Source: Pseudomonas sp. KUIN-1 (GTDB lineage: Bacteria; Pseudomonadota; Gammaproteobacteria; Pseudomonadales; Pseudomonadaceae). Taken from it: a stretch of 64,000 bases of DNA. The first letter of the stretch is position 1; each line of letters opens with the position of its first letter. Under the pieces are notes generated by a model. That model was not told the origin of the DNA and did not search any database. It worked only from the letters and a program-made list of their open reading frames with translations. Location: assembly GCF_009176725.1 (NCBI RefSeq), contig NZ_AP020337.1, forward strand, positions 1,736,001-1,800,000, in the 5' to 3' direction. Both the position numbers and the translations under genes were made by a program. Of the stretch, positions 44,869-56,294 are shown in pieces.

Positions 44869-45807
44869 ATGTCTGCATCCCTCGCATTCGTCTTTCCGGG
44901 TCAAGGATCGCAATCGCTCGGTATGCTCGCCGAGCAAGGCGCGCACCATCCGCTGATCCTCGACACTTTCGAGCAGGCTTCCGAAGCCCTCGGCTACGAC
45001 CTGTGGGCATTGACTCAGAACGGTCCTGCCGAGCTGCTCAACCAGACCGACAAGACCCAGCCGGCCATTCTGACCGCTTCCGTTGCCTTGTGGCACGTGT
45101 GGCTGGCCGAGGGCGGTGCGGTTCCTGCATTCGTCGCCGGTCACAGTCTGGGTGAATACAGCGCACTGGTAGCCGCGCAAAGCCTGAGCCTGGCCGACGC
45201 CGTAAAGCTTGTCGAGCGTCGCGGCCAGTTGATGCAGGAAGCGGTGCCGGCGGGTCAGGGCGGCATGGCCGCCATTCTGGGTCTGGATGATGCTGACGTT
45301 ATTGCAGCCTGCGCCGAAGCGGCACAGGGTGAAGTCGTCAGCGCGGTGAATTTCAACTCGCCGGGTCAAGTGGTGATCGCCGGTTCCGCCGAGGCCGTCA
45401 AGCGTGCCATGGAGCTGTGCAAGGCCCGTGGCGCCAAGCGCGCCTTGCCATTGCCGGTCAGCGTGCCATCGCACTGCGAACTGATGCGCCCGGCCGCCGA
45501 GCGTTTCGCCGAGGCCGTTGAAGCCATCGAATGGCAAGCGCCGGAAATTGCGCTGGTACAGAACGTCAGCGCCAGTGCCGTCAGTGATCTGGCGACGCTC
45601 AAGCGTGATTTGCTGGAGCAGTTGTACAAGCCGGTGCGTTGGGTCGAGTCCATTCAATGCCTGGCGAGCCGCGGTGCGACCCAGCTCGTGGAATGCGGTC
45701 CGGGCAAAGTGCTGGCCGGTCTGAACAAACGTTGCGCCGACGGCGTGATGACCTACAACCTTGATACCCCGGACGCCTTTGCCGCCGCGCGCGCGGCACT
45801 GGCCTGA
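44869..45807 (+). CDS. fabD: Malonyl-CoA-ACP transacylase FabD, 312 aa
   Basis: Loads malonyl groups onto ACP. Nucleophile Ser in GHSLGEYSAL (about 92), catalytic His in PSHCELM (about 201) and the Gln in F-P-G-Q-G-S-Q are present. 15 bases before fabG. Confidence 0.97.
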   Translation: MSASLAFVFPGQGSQSLGMLAEQGAHHPLILDTFEQASEALGYDLWALTQNGPAELLNQTDKTQPAILTASVALWHVWLAEGGAVPAFVAGHSLGEYSALVAAQSLSLADAVKLVERRGQLMQEAVPAGQGGMAAILGLDDADVIAACAEAAQGEVVSAVNFNSPGQVVIAGSAEAVKRAMELCKARGAKRALPLPVSVPSHCELMRPAAERFAEAVEAIEWQAPEIALVQNVSASAVSDLATLKRDLLEQLYKPVRWVESIQCLASRGATQLVECGPGKVLAGLNKRCADGVMTYNLDTPDAFAAARAALA

Positions 45808-45822
45808 TTAGGAGAAGCCTGC

Positions 45823-46566
45823 ATGAGCCTTCAAGGTAAAGTGGCACTGGTAACCGGTGCAAGTCGCGGCATTGGCCAAGCCATTGCTCTGGAATTGGGA
45901 CGCAACGGTGCTGTTGTCGTGGGTACCGCGACGTCAGAGTCCGGCGCCGAGCGCATCAGTACGACGTTCAAGGAAAACGGCATCGAAGGCTTTGGCCTGA
46001 TGCTGGATGTCTGCGACGCCGAGTCTGTGAATTCGGTTCTGTCCACCATTCAGGAGCGCGTCGGCGCACCGTTGATTCTGGTCAATAACGCCGGTATCAC
46101 CCGTGATAACCTGATGATGCGCATGAAAGATGACGAATGGTATGACGTCGTCAACACCAATCTGAACAGCCTTTTCCGTCTTTCCAAGGGCGTTTTGCGT
46201 GGTATGACCAAGGCGCGTTGGGGGCGTATTATCAGCATTGGTTCGGTTGTGGGTGCCATGGGCAACGCCGGTCAAGTAAACTATGCTTCCGCGAAGGCCG
46301 GTCTGGAAGGCTTCAGTCGGGCTCTGGCCCGTGAAGTGGGCTCGCGGGCGGTCACCGTGAATTCGGTGGCACCGGGTTTTATCGATACCGACATGACGCG
46401 TGAGCTGCCTGAGGCTCAGCGTGAGTCACTGATTACCCAGATACCCCTGGGCCGTTTGGGGCAAGCCGAAGAGATTGCGCACGTAGTCGCTTTTCTTGCG
46501 TCCGAAGGCGCAGGCTACGTTACCGGGGCCACAATCCCTGTTAACGGCGGCATGTACATGAGCTAA
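45823..46566 (+). CDS. fabG: 3-oxoacyl-ACP reductase FabG, 247 aa
   Basis: NADPH-dependent short-chain reductase of fatty-acid elongation. GASRGIGQ cofactor motif, NNAG, catalytic Ser in I-I-S-I-G-S-V-V-G and Y-x3-K in NYASAKAG, and PGFIDTDMT are complete. A 193-base spacer with a promoter follows, before acpP. Confidence 0.97.
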   Translation: MSLQGKVALVTGASRGIGQAIALELGRNGAVVVGTATSESGAERISTTFKENGIEGFGLMLDVCDAESVNSVLSTIQERVGAPLILVNNAGITRDNLMMRMKDDEWYDVVNTNLNSLFRLSKGVLRGMTKARWGRIISIGSVVGAMGNAGQVNYASAKAGLEGFSRALAREVGSRAVTVNSVAPGFIDTDMTRELPEAQRESLITQIPLGRLGQAEEIAHVVAFLASEGAGYVTGATIPVNGGMYMS

Positions 46567-46679
46567 TGTGACGACCTGTTTCAAAAAAATGTCATACGAG
46601 CTGTCTAAAATCCGTTATAAAGCTGCAATCTATGAATGGGCAAAGGTACGGTTGGGCATAAAAGGGGAGAGCGTTAAGC

Positions 46680-46707
46680 TTGAAATTCGCAAAACCTCTT
46701 CTATACA
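46680..46707 (+). promoter_or_regulatory. Sigma-70 promoter candidate for acpP
   Basis: TTGAAA at 46680-46685 and TATACA at 46702-46707, 16-base spacing, in the fabG-acpP gap. A strong extra promoter for the highly expressed acpP is expected. Confidence 0.6.
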
Positions 46708-46759
46708 CTTACCCACTGGCCAGATGCCTGAACATTTCCACTAGGAGTTAAAACTAGGT

Positions 46760-47002
46760 ATGAGCACCACATCCATCGAAGAGCGCGTCAAGAAAATCGT
46801 TGCAGAGCAACTTGGCGTCAAACAAGAAGAGGTTGTCAACACTGCTTCTTTCGTTGAGGACCTGGGCGCTGACTCCCTGGACACCGTCGAGCTGGTAATG
46901 GCTCTGGAAGAGGAATTCGAGACCGAAATCCCTGACGAAGAAGCGGAAAAGATCACTACCGTTCAAGCAGCAATCGACTACGTCACTAGCCATCAGGCTT
47001 AA
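46760..47002 (+). CDS. acpP: Acyl carrier protein AcpP, 80 aa
   Basis: Small acidic carrier. The DSL motif in [13 protein letters not shown] holds the serine for 4'-phosphopantetheine. Length and composition are standard. A strong RBS (TAGGAGTT) precedes it and an internal terminator follows. Confidence 0.98.
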   Translation: MSTTSIEERVKKIVAEQLGVKQEEVVNTASFVEDLGADSLDTVELVMALEEEFETEIPDEEAEKITTVQAAIDYVTSHQA

Positions 47003-47031
47003 GATTTGTAATCGCTGACTGCTGTCACGGG

Positions 47032-47067
47032 AAAACCGCACTGCTTTAACCGGCGTGCGGTTTTTTC
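47032..47067 (+). terminator. Internal terminator/attenuator between acpP and fabF
   Basis: AAAACCGCA (47032-47040) pairs with TGCGGTTTT (47056-47064), followed by a T-run. It probably lets acpP be produced in excess of fabF. Confidence 0.75.
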
Positions 47068-47116
47068 TTTAAAAAACGCTGTGATTGTTCCGTAAACAAG
47101 AGAGAAGGAGAGTCCT

Positions 47117-48360
<1,244 letters not shown>

Positions 48361-48361
<1 letters not shown>

Positions 48362-49176
48362 TGCCCGACTGGGTCGATGGCTGCCCCGCAGACGCCTTGT
48401 CCCTCAAGGACCGAGGGCTGGCCTACGGCGATGGACTGTTTGAAACCATCGTCGTCAAGGCCGGGCAGCCATTGCTTCTGGAGCGTCATCTGCAGCGTCT
48501 CGAAAGCGGCTGCGCGCGCTTGTCGATCGCAACCGATCACGCGCTGATCCGTGCTGAAATGACCCGCTTCGCTGCAGAGCTTGGTGATGGGGTCATGAAG
48601 CTCATCCTGACCCGTGGCGACAGCCAGCGCGGCTACGCTCCTGCCCCCAATGCCCAATCGCGTCGAATCCTGCAGGGCGGCCCTGCGCCAGCCTATCCGG
48701 GTGTGCATGCCGAGCAGGGCGTGCGCCTGTTTGCCTGCCAGACGCGTCTGGCGGAACAACCGCTTCTGGCCGGCCTCAAGCACCTCAATCGTCTGGAGCA
48801 GGTACTGGCCCGCTCCGAGTGGAGTGACAGCGAGCACGCCGAGGGCTTGATGCGTGACACGTCAGGACGACTGATAGAGGGTGTCTACAGCAACCTGTTT
48901 CTGGTCAGTCAGGGCCGTTTGCTGACTGCTGATCTCAGCCGCTGCGGGGTCGCAGGTGTGATGCGTGCCGAATTGCTGGATCAGGCACCAAAGCTGGGGC
49001 TGACTGTCGATATCCGTGACCTGCACATGTCTGACCTTGAATCGGCAGACGAAGTGTTTCTATGCAACAGCGTGTACGGCGTCTGGCCGGTTTGCAGCTT
49101 TGCAGCGTTGAACTGGCCGGTCGGGCCGCTCACCCGTAAACTGCAAGGTATTGCTCGCACCCTTCTGGATATCTGA
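48361..49176 (+). CDS. pabC: Aminodeoxychorismate lyase PabC, 271 aa
   Basis: PLP fold-type IV enzyme forming p-aminobenzoate for folate. D-R-G-L-A-Y-G-D-G-L-F-E-T start and the PLP lysine in GLKHLNRLEQ (about 140) are present. Coupled to fabF; mltG follows two bases after the stop. Confidence 0.95.
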
Positions 49177-49178
49177 TT

Positions 49179-50312
49179 TTGATCCGAAAAATATTGGTGT
49201 TGCTGGAAACAGCGGTTGTCCTGGCAGGTTTGCTGTTCGGCTTTGCGTTCTGGCAGCAGTACCAGGCGCTGAACCAACCGCTCGAGGTGGCTCAGGAACA
49301 ACTGCTGGACGTTCCGGCCGGTTCGACGCCGACCGGCGTACTCAATCGATTGCAGGCCGATGGCGTAATCAAGGACGCTTTCTGGTTGCGTCTCTACTGG
49401 CGTTTCAACCTGTCCGGGCAGGCCCTGCACAGCGGTGAATACCGCATGGTGCCGGGGATGAACGTCAAAGGCCTGTTCGACGTCTGGAAGCGCAAGGAAG
49501 TCGTGCAATACAGCCTGACGCTGGTCGAAGGCTGGAATTTCCGCCAGGTGCGTGCTGCGCTGGCCAAACAGGCCAAGCTCGATCAAACGCTGGCAGGTCT
49601 GTCCGACAGTGAGCTGATGGCGAAAATAGGCCATCCCGATGTGTTGCCTGAAGGCCGTTTCTTTCCGGACACCTATCGCTACGTGCGCGGCATGACCGAT
49701 GCCGAATTGCTCAAGCAGGCTTATAGCCGTCTGGAAGAAGTACTCGACGAGGAGTGGAATGCGCGGTCGCCAGAGGCGCCGTATTCAAACCCTTACCAGG
49801 CGCTGATCATGGCGTCGCTGGTCGAGAAGGAGACTGGCGTACCTCAGGAGCGCGGCCAGATAGCCGGCGTGTTCGTGCGTCGCCTGAAGCTGGGCATGCA
49901 GTTGCAGACCGACCCGACCGTGATCTACGGCATGGGCGAGCGCTACAACGGCAAGTTGACGCGCGCCAACCTCAAGGAAGCCACGCCCTACAACACCTAC
50001 GTGATCGCTGGCCTGCCGCCGACGCCCATTTCGCTGGTAGGGCGTGAAGCGATTCATGCTGCTCTTAACCCGGTGGACGGCAGCAGTCTGTATTTCGTGG
50101 CCAAGGGCGACGGCAGCCATGTGTTCTCGGACGATCTGGATGCCCATAACGCGGCCGTGCGTGATTATCAGCTCAAGCGCCGTGCGGATTATCGCTCCAG
50201 CCCGGCACCTGCCGCACCTGCCACACCGGCACCCGTAACTGACTCGCCCCCTTCGGAAAGCGTGCCTGCGGATACTCCGGATGCGCCGCAGTCCGAGCCG
50301 AATGCACAATGA
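49179..50312 (+). CDS. mltG: Endolytic murein transglycosylase MltG (YceG), 377 aa
   Basis: Inner-membrane lytic transglycosylase that cuts nascent glycan strands. One N-terminal transmembrane helix (about 4-24), a LysM-like middle and the catalytic Glu in SLVEKETG, followed by Q-T-D-P-T-V-I-Y-G. Translation begins at a TTG two bases past the pabC stop. The Pro/Ala-rich C-terminal 40 residues are typical of Pseudomonas. Confidence 0.94.
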   Translation: MIRKILVLLETAVVLAGLLFGFAFWQQYQALNQPLEVAQEQLLDVPAGSTPTGVLNRLQADGVIKDAFWLRLYWRFNLSGQALHSGEYRMVPGMNVKGLFDVWKRKEVVQYSLTLVEGWNFRQVRAALAKQAKLDQTLAGLSDSELMAKIGHPDVLPEGRFFPDTYRYVRGMTDAELLKQAYSRLEEVLDEEWNARSPEAPYSNPYQALIMASLVEKETGVPQERGQIAGVFVRRLKLGMQLQTDPTVIYGMGERYNGKLTRANLKEATPYNTYVIAGLPPTPISLVGREAIHAALNPVDGSSLYFVAKGDGSHVFSDDLDAHNAAVRDYQLKRRADYRSSPAPAAPATPAPVTDSPPSESVPADTPDAPQSEPNAQ

Positions 50313-50328
50313 TGACGATTAAGGATGA

Positions 50329-51943
<1,615 letters not shown>

Positions 51944-51977
51944 ACTCTGCGTTATCCGGAACCGTTGAGGTGTTGTC

Positions 51978-52334
51978 ATGAGTCTGCCGCCGAGCACAGG
52001 TCCACGTAATGGCATTCTGTCCCTGACCATCAAGGACAAATCCGTTCTTTACGCTGCTTATATGCCGTTCATCAGAAACGGCGGGCTGTTCATTCCGACC
52101 AGCAAAAGCTACAAGCTGGGCGATGAAGTGTTCATGCTGCTCAATCTGATGGACGAACCGGAGAAGGTTCCGGTTGCCGGCCGCGTGGCCTGGATCACGC
52201 CAAAAGGCGCACAGGGCAATCGCACCGCTGGCGTTGGCGTGCAGTTCAATGACGGCGACAACACCGCCCGCAATCTGATCGAAACTCACCTGGTCGGCGC
52301 TCTCAAGTCCGATCGTCCAACCCATACGATGTAG
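51978..52334 (+). CDS. pilZ: Type IV pilus biogenesis PilZ-domain protein, 118 aa
   Basis: Small PilZ domain protein in the position of P. aeruginosa PilZ (between holB and tatD). Core sheet motif A-G-R-V-A-W-I-T-P-K and G-V-G-V-Q-F. The N-terminal RxxxR c-di-GMP-binding motif is absent, as in PilZ itself. Required for twitching pili in P. aeruginosa. Confidence 0.93.
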   Translation: MSLPPSTGPRNGILSLTIKDKSVLYAAYMPFIRNGGLFIPTSKSYKLGDEVFMLLNLMDEPEKVPVAGRVAWITPKGAQGNRTAGVGVQFNDGDNTARNLIETHLVGALKSDRPTHTM

Positions 52335-52348
52335 TTGTGTTTTAAGCC

Positions 52349-53134
52349 ATGCTTGTAGATTCCCATTGTCACCTCGATCGCCTTGACCTTGCCCAGCACG
52401 ACGGCTCTCTGGATGCCGCACTCGACGCCGCGCGCGGCAGAGGGGTCGGGCATTTTCTCTGCATCGGTGTCAGCGCCGACAATGCGGGGGCGGTCAAGGC
52501 ACTCGCCGAACGCTACGCGGATGTCGATTGCTCGGTGGGCATTCATCCGCTGGACGTGAAGCCCGGCGAAATGCCGCCCCTGGACTGGTTGCTCAAGGAA
52601 CTCGATCACCCGCGGGTGGTGGCCATTGGCGAGACCGGTCTGGATTATCACTACGAACCTGAAGCGGCCGAGATTCAACAAGCGTCTTTCCGTGTTCACC
52701 TCGAGGCGGCCAGAATCACTGAAAAACCGGTGGTCATCCACACTCGGGGCGCACGTGCCGATACGCTCAGCCTGCTGCGTGAGGCTGCCTTGCCCCACGC
52801 CGGTGTCCTGCACTGTTTCACCGAGGACTGGGAGATGGCCAAGGCCGCGCTGGACCTGGGGTACTACATTTCGCTGTCCGGCATCGTGACGTTTCGTAAT
52901 GCCGATGCCCTGCGCGACGTTGCAAGGCAGGTGCCCGCCGATCGTCTGCTGGTCGAGACCGATTCCCCGTACCTCGCGCCGATCCCTTACCGGGGCAAGC
53001 CGAACCTGCCCCAGTACGTACGTGAGGTTGCCGAGTTTCTGGCAATGCTGCGAGGCGAGTCCTACGAGCACTTTGCCGAGCAGACCACCGCCAACTTTGC
53101 CCGCCTGTTTCCGCTGGCGCACGTTCAGCGCTGA
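52349..53134 (+). CDS. TatD-family metal-dependent hydrolase (YcfH type), 261 aa
   Basis: TIM-barrel amidohydrolase/DNase. N-terminal DSHCHLD, IGETGLDYHY, VIHTRGA, H-C-F-T and the final ETDSPYL are all in place. 14 bases after pilZ and the last gene of the fab-to-tatD string. Precise substrate unknown; the subgroup is associated with DNA repair/quality control. Confidence 0.94.
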   Translation: MLVDSHCHLDRLDLAQHDGSLDAALDAARGRGVGHFLCIGVSADNAGAVKALAERYADVDCSVGIHPLDVKPGEMPPLDWLLKELDHPRVVAIGETGLDYHYEPEAAEIQQASFRVHLEAARITEKPVVIHTRGARADTLSLLREAALPHAGVLHCFTEDWEMAKAALDLGYYISLSGIVTFRNADALRDVARQVPADRLLVETDSPYLAPIPYRGKPNLPQYVREVAEFLAMLRGESYEHFAEQTTANFARLFPLAHVQR

Positions 53135-53170
53135 CGGATGCTCAAATCCGCGGGCAGACAAATCGCAGGC

Positions 53171-53290
53171 AAAAAAAACCCGGATTCTGGGGGGTGAAGC
53201 CGGGTCAAGACCATTAGGAGTAAAACAAAGGCGCGCGAGTCCTTTGGCACCTCTACTGCCGAGTCATTTGGGGAATGATGACGCGTCAGC
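53171..53290 (-). ncRNA. rgsA: Probable RgsA small regulatory RNA (RpoS-dependent)
   Basis: The tatD-LysE gap has no gene on the plus strand, but the minus strand carries a small transcription unit. A -10 box CAATACT (53303-53297), one change from the RpoS CTATACT consensus, is followed by a start near 53290. A terminator hairpin GACCCGG...CCGGGTTTTTTTT ends it near 53171, giving about 120 nt. RgsA in P. aeruginosa and P. fluorescens is about that length and, from memory, sits in the same tatD-adjacent gap and is RpoS/GacA-dependent. I could not compare sequences, so the name rests on position and architecture. Confidence 0.7.
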
Positions 53291-53296
53291 AGCTTA

Positions 53297-53303
53297 AGTA
53301 TTG
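53297..53303 (-). promoter_or_regulatory. RpoS-type -10 box for the minus-strand small RNA
   Basis: CAATACT on the minus strand, followed by TTAA, resembles the RpoS -10 consensus CTATACT(TAA). Confidence 0.55.
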
Positions 53304-53438
53304 TTCAGGACGGCGTAGCGTCCAGTGTCTTTTGATCGTTTTTTAAACAGTTTTGGAATACTAAAGCCCTCCTTGAGTGCTCGATGAACACTTTGTATCG
53401 GGCGAAATGCGGGGGCGCTGCAGTCATGGAGTGGTGGG

Positions 53439-54092
53439 GTGGAGTTTTCCAACGGTTTTCTGCTGAGTCTGTCCTTGTGTCTGGACATTGGTCTGGCCAA
53501 CATCGCCATGATCACGCTGTCCATGCAGCGCGGTTTTTCCAGGGGGCTCTGGCTGGGGCTGGGAACCTGCGTCGGTGATCTGGCCTACGCAATCCTGGCG
53601 ATGCTCGGCATGGCCGTGCTGCTGCAATATGAAGCCGTGCGCTACGTGCTGTGGATTGGCGGCACAGCAGTGCTGGCCTGGTTCTGCTTCAGGATGATCA
53701 TCAGTGCCACTACCGTCAGCACCGGTCTCGACAGTCAGAAGGTTGAATCGGAAAAATCCAGCCTGGCGCTGTTCCTGCGCGGGATCTTTCTGGCGATGTC
53801 CTCGCCCAGCGCCATCCTCTGGTTCGCCGCAGTCGGCGGGGCGCTGATTGCCCGGCAAGGCTCTGATCTTGTCAGCGCTTCGACCTTTCTCGCCGGGTTC
53901 GTCGCTGCGGGCGTGGTCTGGTCGACCTCGCTGTGTGCGCTGGCTCATCAGGGTGGGCGATTCATGGGCGAACGAATGTTGCGCTGGTCATACATTGCCT
54001 CGGCGCTGATCTTTGCCTACTTCACGTTGTATGTGGTGATCACGGGTTATCTGGAGTTTGTCGTTGCCTCTCCAGCGTTGCCGGCGCACTAG
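53439..54092 (+). CDS. LysE-family translocator, 217 aa
   Basis: Amino-acid exporter of the LysE/RhtB family with about six transmembrane helices. The N-terminal helix has a G-L-A-N-I-A pattern, the middle a M-S-S-P-S-A-I-L-W-F segment equivalent to the family's N-P-K-A motif. Initiates at GTG 53439. It is upstream of a TetR gene in the same direction; a common operon is uncertain because 146 bases separate them. Substrate unknown. Confidence 0.85.
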   Translation: MEFSNGFLLSLSLCLDIGLANIAMITLSMQRGFSRGLWLGLGTCVGDLAYAILAMLGMAVLLQYEAVRYVLWIGGTAVLAWFCFRMIISATTVSTGLDSQKVESEKSSLALFLRGIFLAMSSPSAILWFAAVGGALIARQGSDLVSASTFLAGFVAAGVVWSTSLCALAHQGGRFMGERMLRWSYIASALIFAYFTLYVVITGYLEFVVASPALPAH

Positions 54093-54238
54093 GTTGCCAC
54101 CGCACTGGAACGGTATCGGGCGCCCGGGCTGACCGGTGCGAATCGTTCATGCAGGTCGACAAGTATGGATGAACCGTGCAATTTAGCGCCGATTGGGCAT
54201 AATACCCGGCTTCGATTTCGATCCTGACAGACCTCTCT

Positions 54239-54901
54239 ATGCAGAAAGAACCTCGTAAGGTCCGTGAATTTCGCCGCCGTGAGCAGGAAATTCTCGACAC
54301 CGCGCTAAAGCTGTTTCTCGAGCAAGGCGAAGACAGCGTCACTGTCGAGATGATCGCGGACGCCGTCGGCATTGGCAAAGGCACCATCTACAAGCACTTC
54401 AAGTCCAAGGCGGAAATCTACCTGCGCCTGATGCTCGACTACGAGCGGGACCTGAACGAGCTGCTGCATTCGGCCGACGTCGACAAGGACAAGGAATCGC
54501 TCTCGCGCGCCTACTTTGAATTCCGTATGCGTGACCCGCAGCGCTATCGTCTGTTCGACCGTCTGGAAGAGAAGGTGGTCAAGGGCAATCAGGTGCCTGA
54601 GCTGGTCGAAGAGCTGCACAAGATCCGCGCCTCCAACTTCGAACACCTGACGCTGCTGATCAAAGGCCGCATCAGCGAAGGCAAGCTCGAAGATGTCCCG
54701 CCTTACTACCATTACTGCGCTGCCTGGGCGCTGGTACATGGCGCCGTTGCGCTGTATCACTCGCCGTTCTGGAGCAACGTGCTGGAAGACCAGGAAGGCT
54801 TCTTCCACTTCCTCATGGACATCGGCGTACGCATGGGCAACAAGCGCAAGCGCGACGGCGACGTCAGCGCCGAACCCACGCCAGATCCCGCCGCCGAATA
54901 A
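54239..54901 (+). CDS. TetR/AcrR-family transcriptional regulator, 220 aa
   Basis: N-terminal helix-turn-helix: ILDTALKLFLEQGEDSVTVEMIADAVGIGKGTIYKHFKSK, standard TetR. A C-terminal helical ligand domain follows. Similar to the regulator found near pilZ/tatD in P. aeruginosa (PA2957). Neighbours are a LysE exporter and an outer-membrane lipoprotein. Targets not predictable. Confidence 0.93.
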   Translation: MQKEPRKVREFRRREQEILDTALKLFLEQGEDSVTVEMIADAVGIGKGTIYKHFKSKAEIYLRLMLDYERDLNELLHSADVDKDKESLSRAYFEFRMRDPQRYRLFDRLEEKVVKGNQVPELVEELHKIRASNFEHLTLLIKGRISEGKLEDVPPYYHYCAAWALVHGAVALYHSPFWSNVLEDQEGFFHFLMDIGVRMGNKRKRDGDVSAEPTPDPAAE

Positions 54902-55024
54902 CGCGCCGCCCCGGTCTTGAGCATCAGCTTAAAGGCTTTGGCGTCGGCTGCGCCAGAGATGGCGCGGAAGCTGCATCCGACGACCATTCGCCGGTTTTCC
55001 GTCACCGGTATTTGGGAGGGGATA

Positions 55025-55627
55025 ATGCGTAGCCTGGTTATGCTGCTCGCGCTTCTGGCGTTGAGTGGCTGCATGAAAGTCAGTGACATGGGCGAAGGTG
55101 TTCGCGAGCAATTCAGCGATGCGGGTCTGCTTGACCATAGCGAAACCCGTCGTACTGCCAACTGGCGCGTGCAGCCTGACTCGTTCATTTACATCGCTCA
55201 GGGCGCCTTCGTACCGCCGGGCAACGTCTATCCGCGGCCTAACGTGGTGGCTGAAGAAGCCTTCAAGGGCTTTATCGAGTACTTCCCGATGGTCCGTCGT
55301 GCCCGCGGCCCGCTCGGGCTGGATGAAGCCATGGTCGAGGCGCGTGCTGCGGGCGCGCATTATTTGCTCTATGCACGTTTCGCCAAGGCTGACGACCGCA
55401 TCGGCAATGTCGATCAATGGGCCGATCAGGAAGCGGTGGACCGTCTGGGTGTCGACAGCGGTGTCATTCAGCTGATGCTGATCGAGACCGGGACCCGTTA
55501 CCTGATCGACAGCGCACGCATTCGCAGCCGTGGCGGATTGCTGACGCTTTACGACAAAAGCCCCGAGGATTTGCTGGGTCCGCCGCTTGAGGACTACGCT
55601 CGTACCTTATTGGGTGTCGAACGCTAG
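55025..55627 (+). CDS. DUF4823-type lipoprotein, 200 aa
   Basis: Signal peptide type II: a short hydrophobic run ends with the lipobox LSGC (Cys at about 17). Mature protein is small and mixed alpha/beta, with no catalytic motif. The ATG at 55025 was chosen because GGGAGGGG lies just upstream and it gives a proper signal; the frame is open 36 codons further but without such features. Function unknown; conserved next to the following gene in Pseudomonas. Confidence 0.82.
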   Translation: MRSLVMLLALLALSGCMKVSDMGEGVREQFSDAGLLDHSETRRTANWRVQPDSFIYIAQGAFVPPGNVYPRPNVVAEEAFKGFIEYFPMVRRARGPLGLDEAMVEARAAGAHYLLYARFAKADDRIGNVDQWADQEAVDRLGVDSGVIQLMLIETGTRYLIDSARIRSRGGLLTLYDKSPEDLLGPPLEDYARTLLGVER

Positions 55628-55648
55628 GGCCCGCATCAGGAGAATGGA

Positions 55649-56209
55649 GTGACCGATTCAAACAAGGCGGGTGATCTGTTCGCGCAGATCCCCAAAACCA
55701 AAGGGTTGCCGCCTGTTCATTTGTGGAATCCGGACTTCTGCGGCGATATCGACATGCGTATCGCCCGCGACGGTACCTGGTATTACCTGGGCACGCCGAT
55801 CGGCCGCAAACCGATGGTTCGGTTGTTCTCGACCATCATGCGCCGTGACGGCGATGACTATTTCCTGATCACTCCCGTCGAAAAGGTCGGCATCACGGTG
55901 GATGACGCGCCTTTTGTCGCCGTCAGCCTTGAGGTGCTGGGGGAGGGCGAGTGCCAGGTGTTGCGCTTTCTGACCAATGTAGAGGATCAGAGCGAAGCGG
56001 GACCGGAACACCCTTTGCGGGTTGTCACCGACCCTGATACCCAGGAACCGGCGCCGTACATTCACGTGCGGAGCAATCTGGAAGCGCTGATTCACCGCAA
56101 TGTTTTCTATCAGTTGGTCGAGCTGGCCGTTTCCCGCGATATGGACGGACAGCGCTGGCTGGGCGTCTGGAGCCATGGCGTGTTCTTCCCGATAGGGCTC
56201 GAGCCTTGA
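55649..56209 (+). CDS. DUF1285 domain-containing protein, 186 aa
   Basis: Soluble protein with the DUF1285 pattern: L-W-N-P-D-F-C-G-D-I-D-M-R-I, G-T-W-Y-Y-L-G-T-P-I-G-R-K-P-M-V, and P-Y-I-H-V-R-S-N-L-E-A-L. GTG start. Follows the lipoprotein by 21 bases, probably one operon. Function unknown. Confidence 0.9.
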   Translation: MTDSNKAGDLFAQIPKTKGLPPVHLWNPDFCGDIDMRIARDGTWYYLGTPIGRKPMVRLFSTIMRRDGDDYFLITPVEKVGITVDDAPFVAVSLEVLGEGECQVLRFLTNVEDQSEAGPEHPLRVVTDPDTQEPAPYIHVRSNLEALIHRNVFYQLVELAVSRDMDGQRWLGVWSHGVFFPIGLEP

Positions 56210-56294
56210 AATACACACCTGATTGCCGGCTTGAATTGCCTGTCGGCAATGCGGCGGTTAAAGTGCCGCTCCCTGATTTTCCTGAGGTTTTTGC

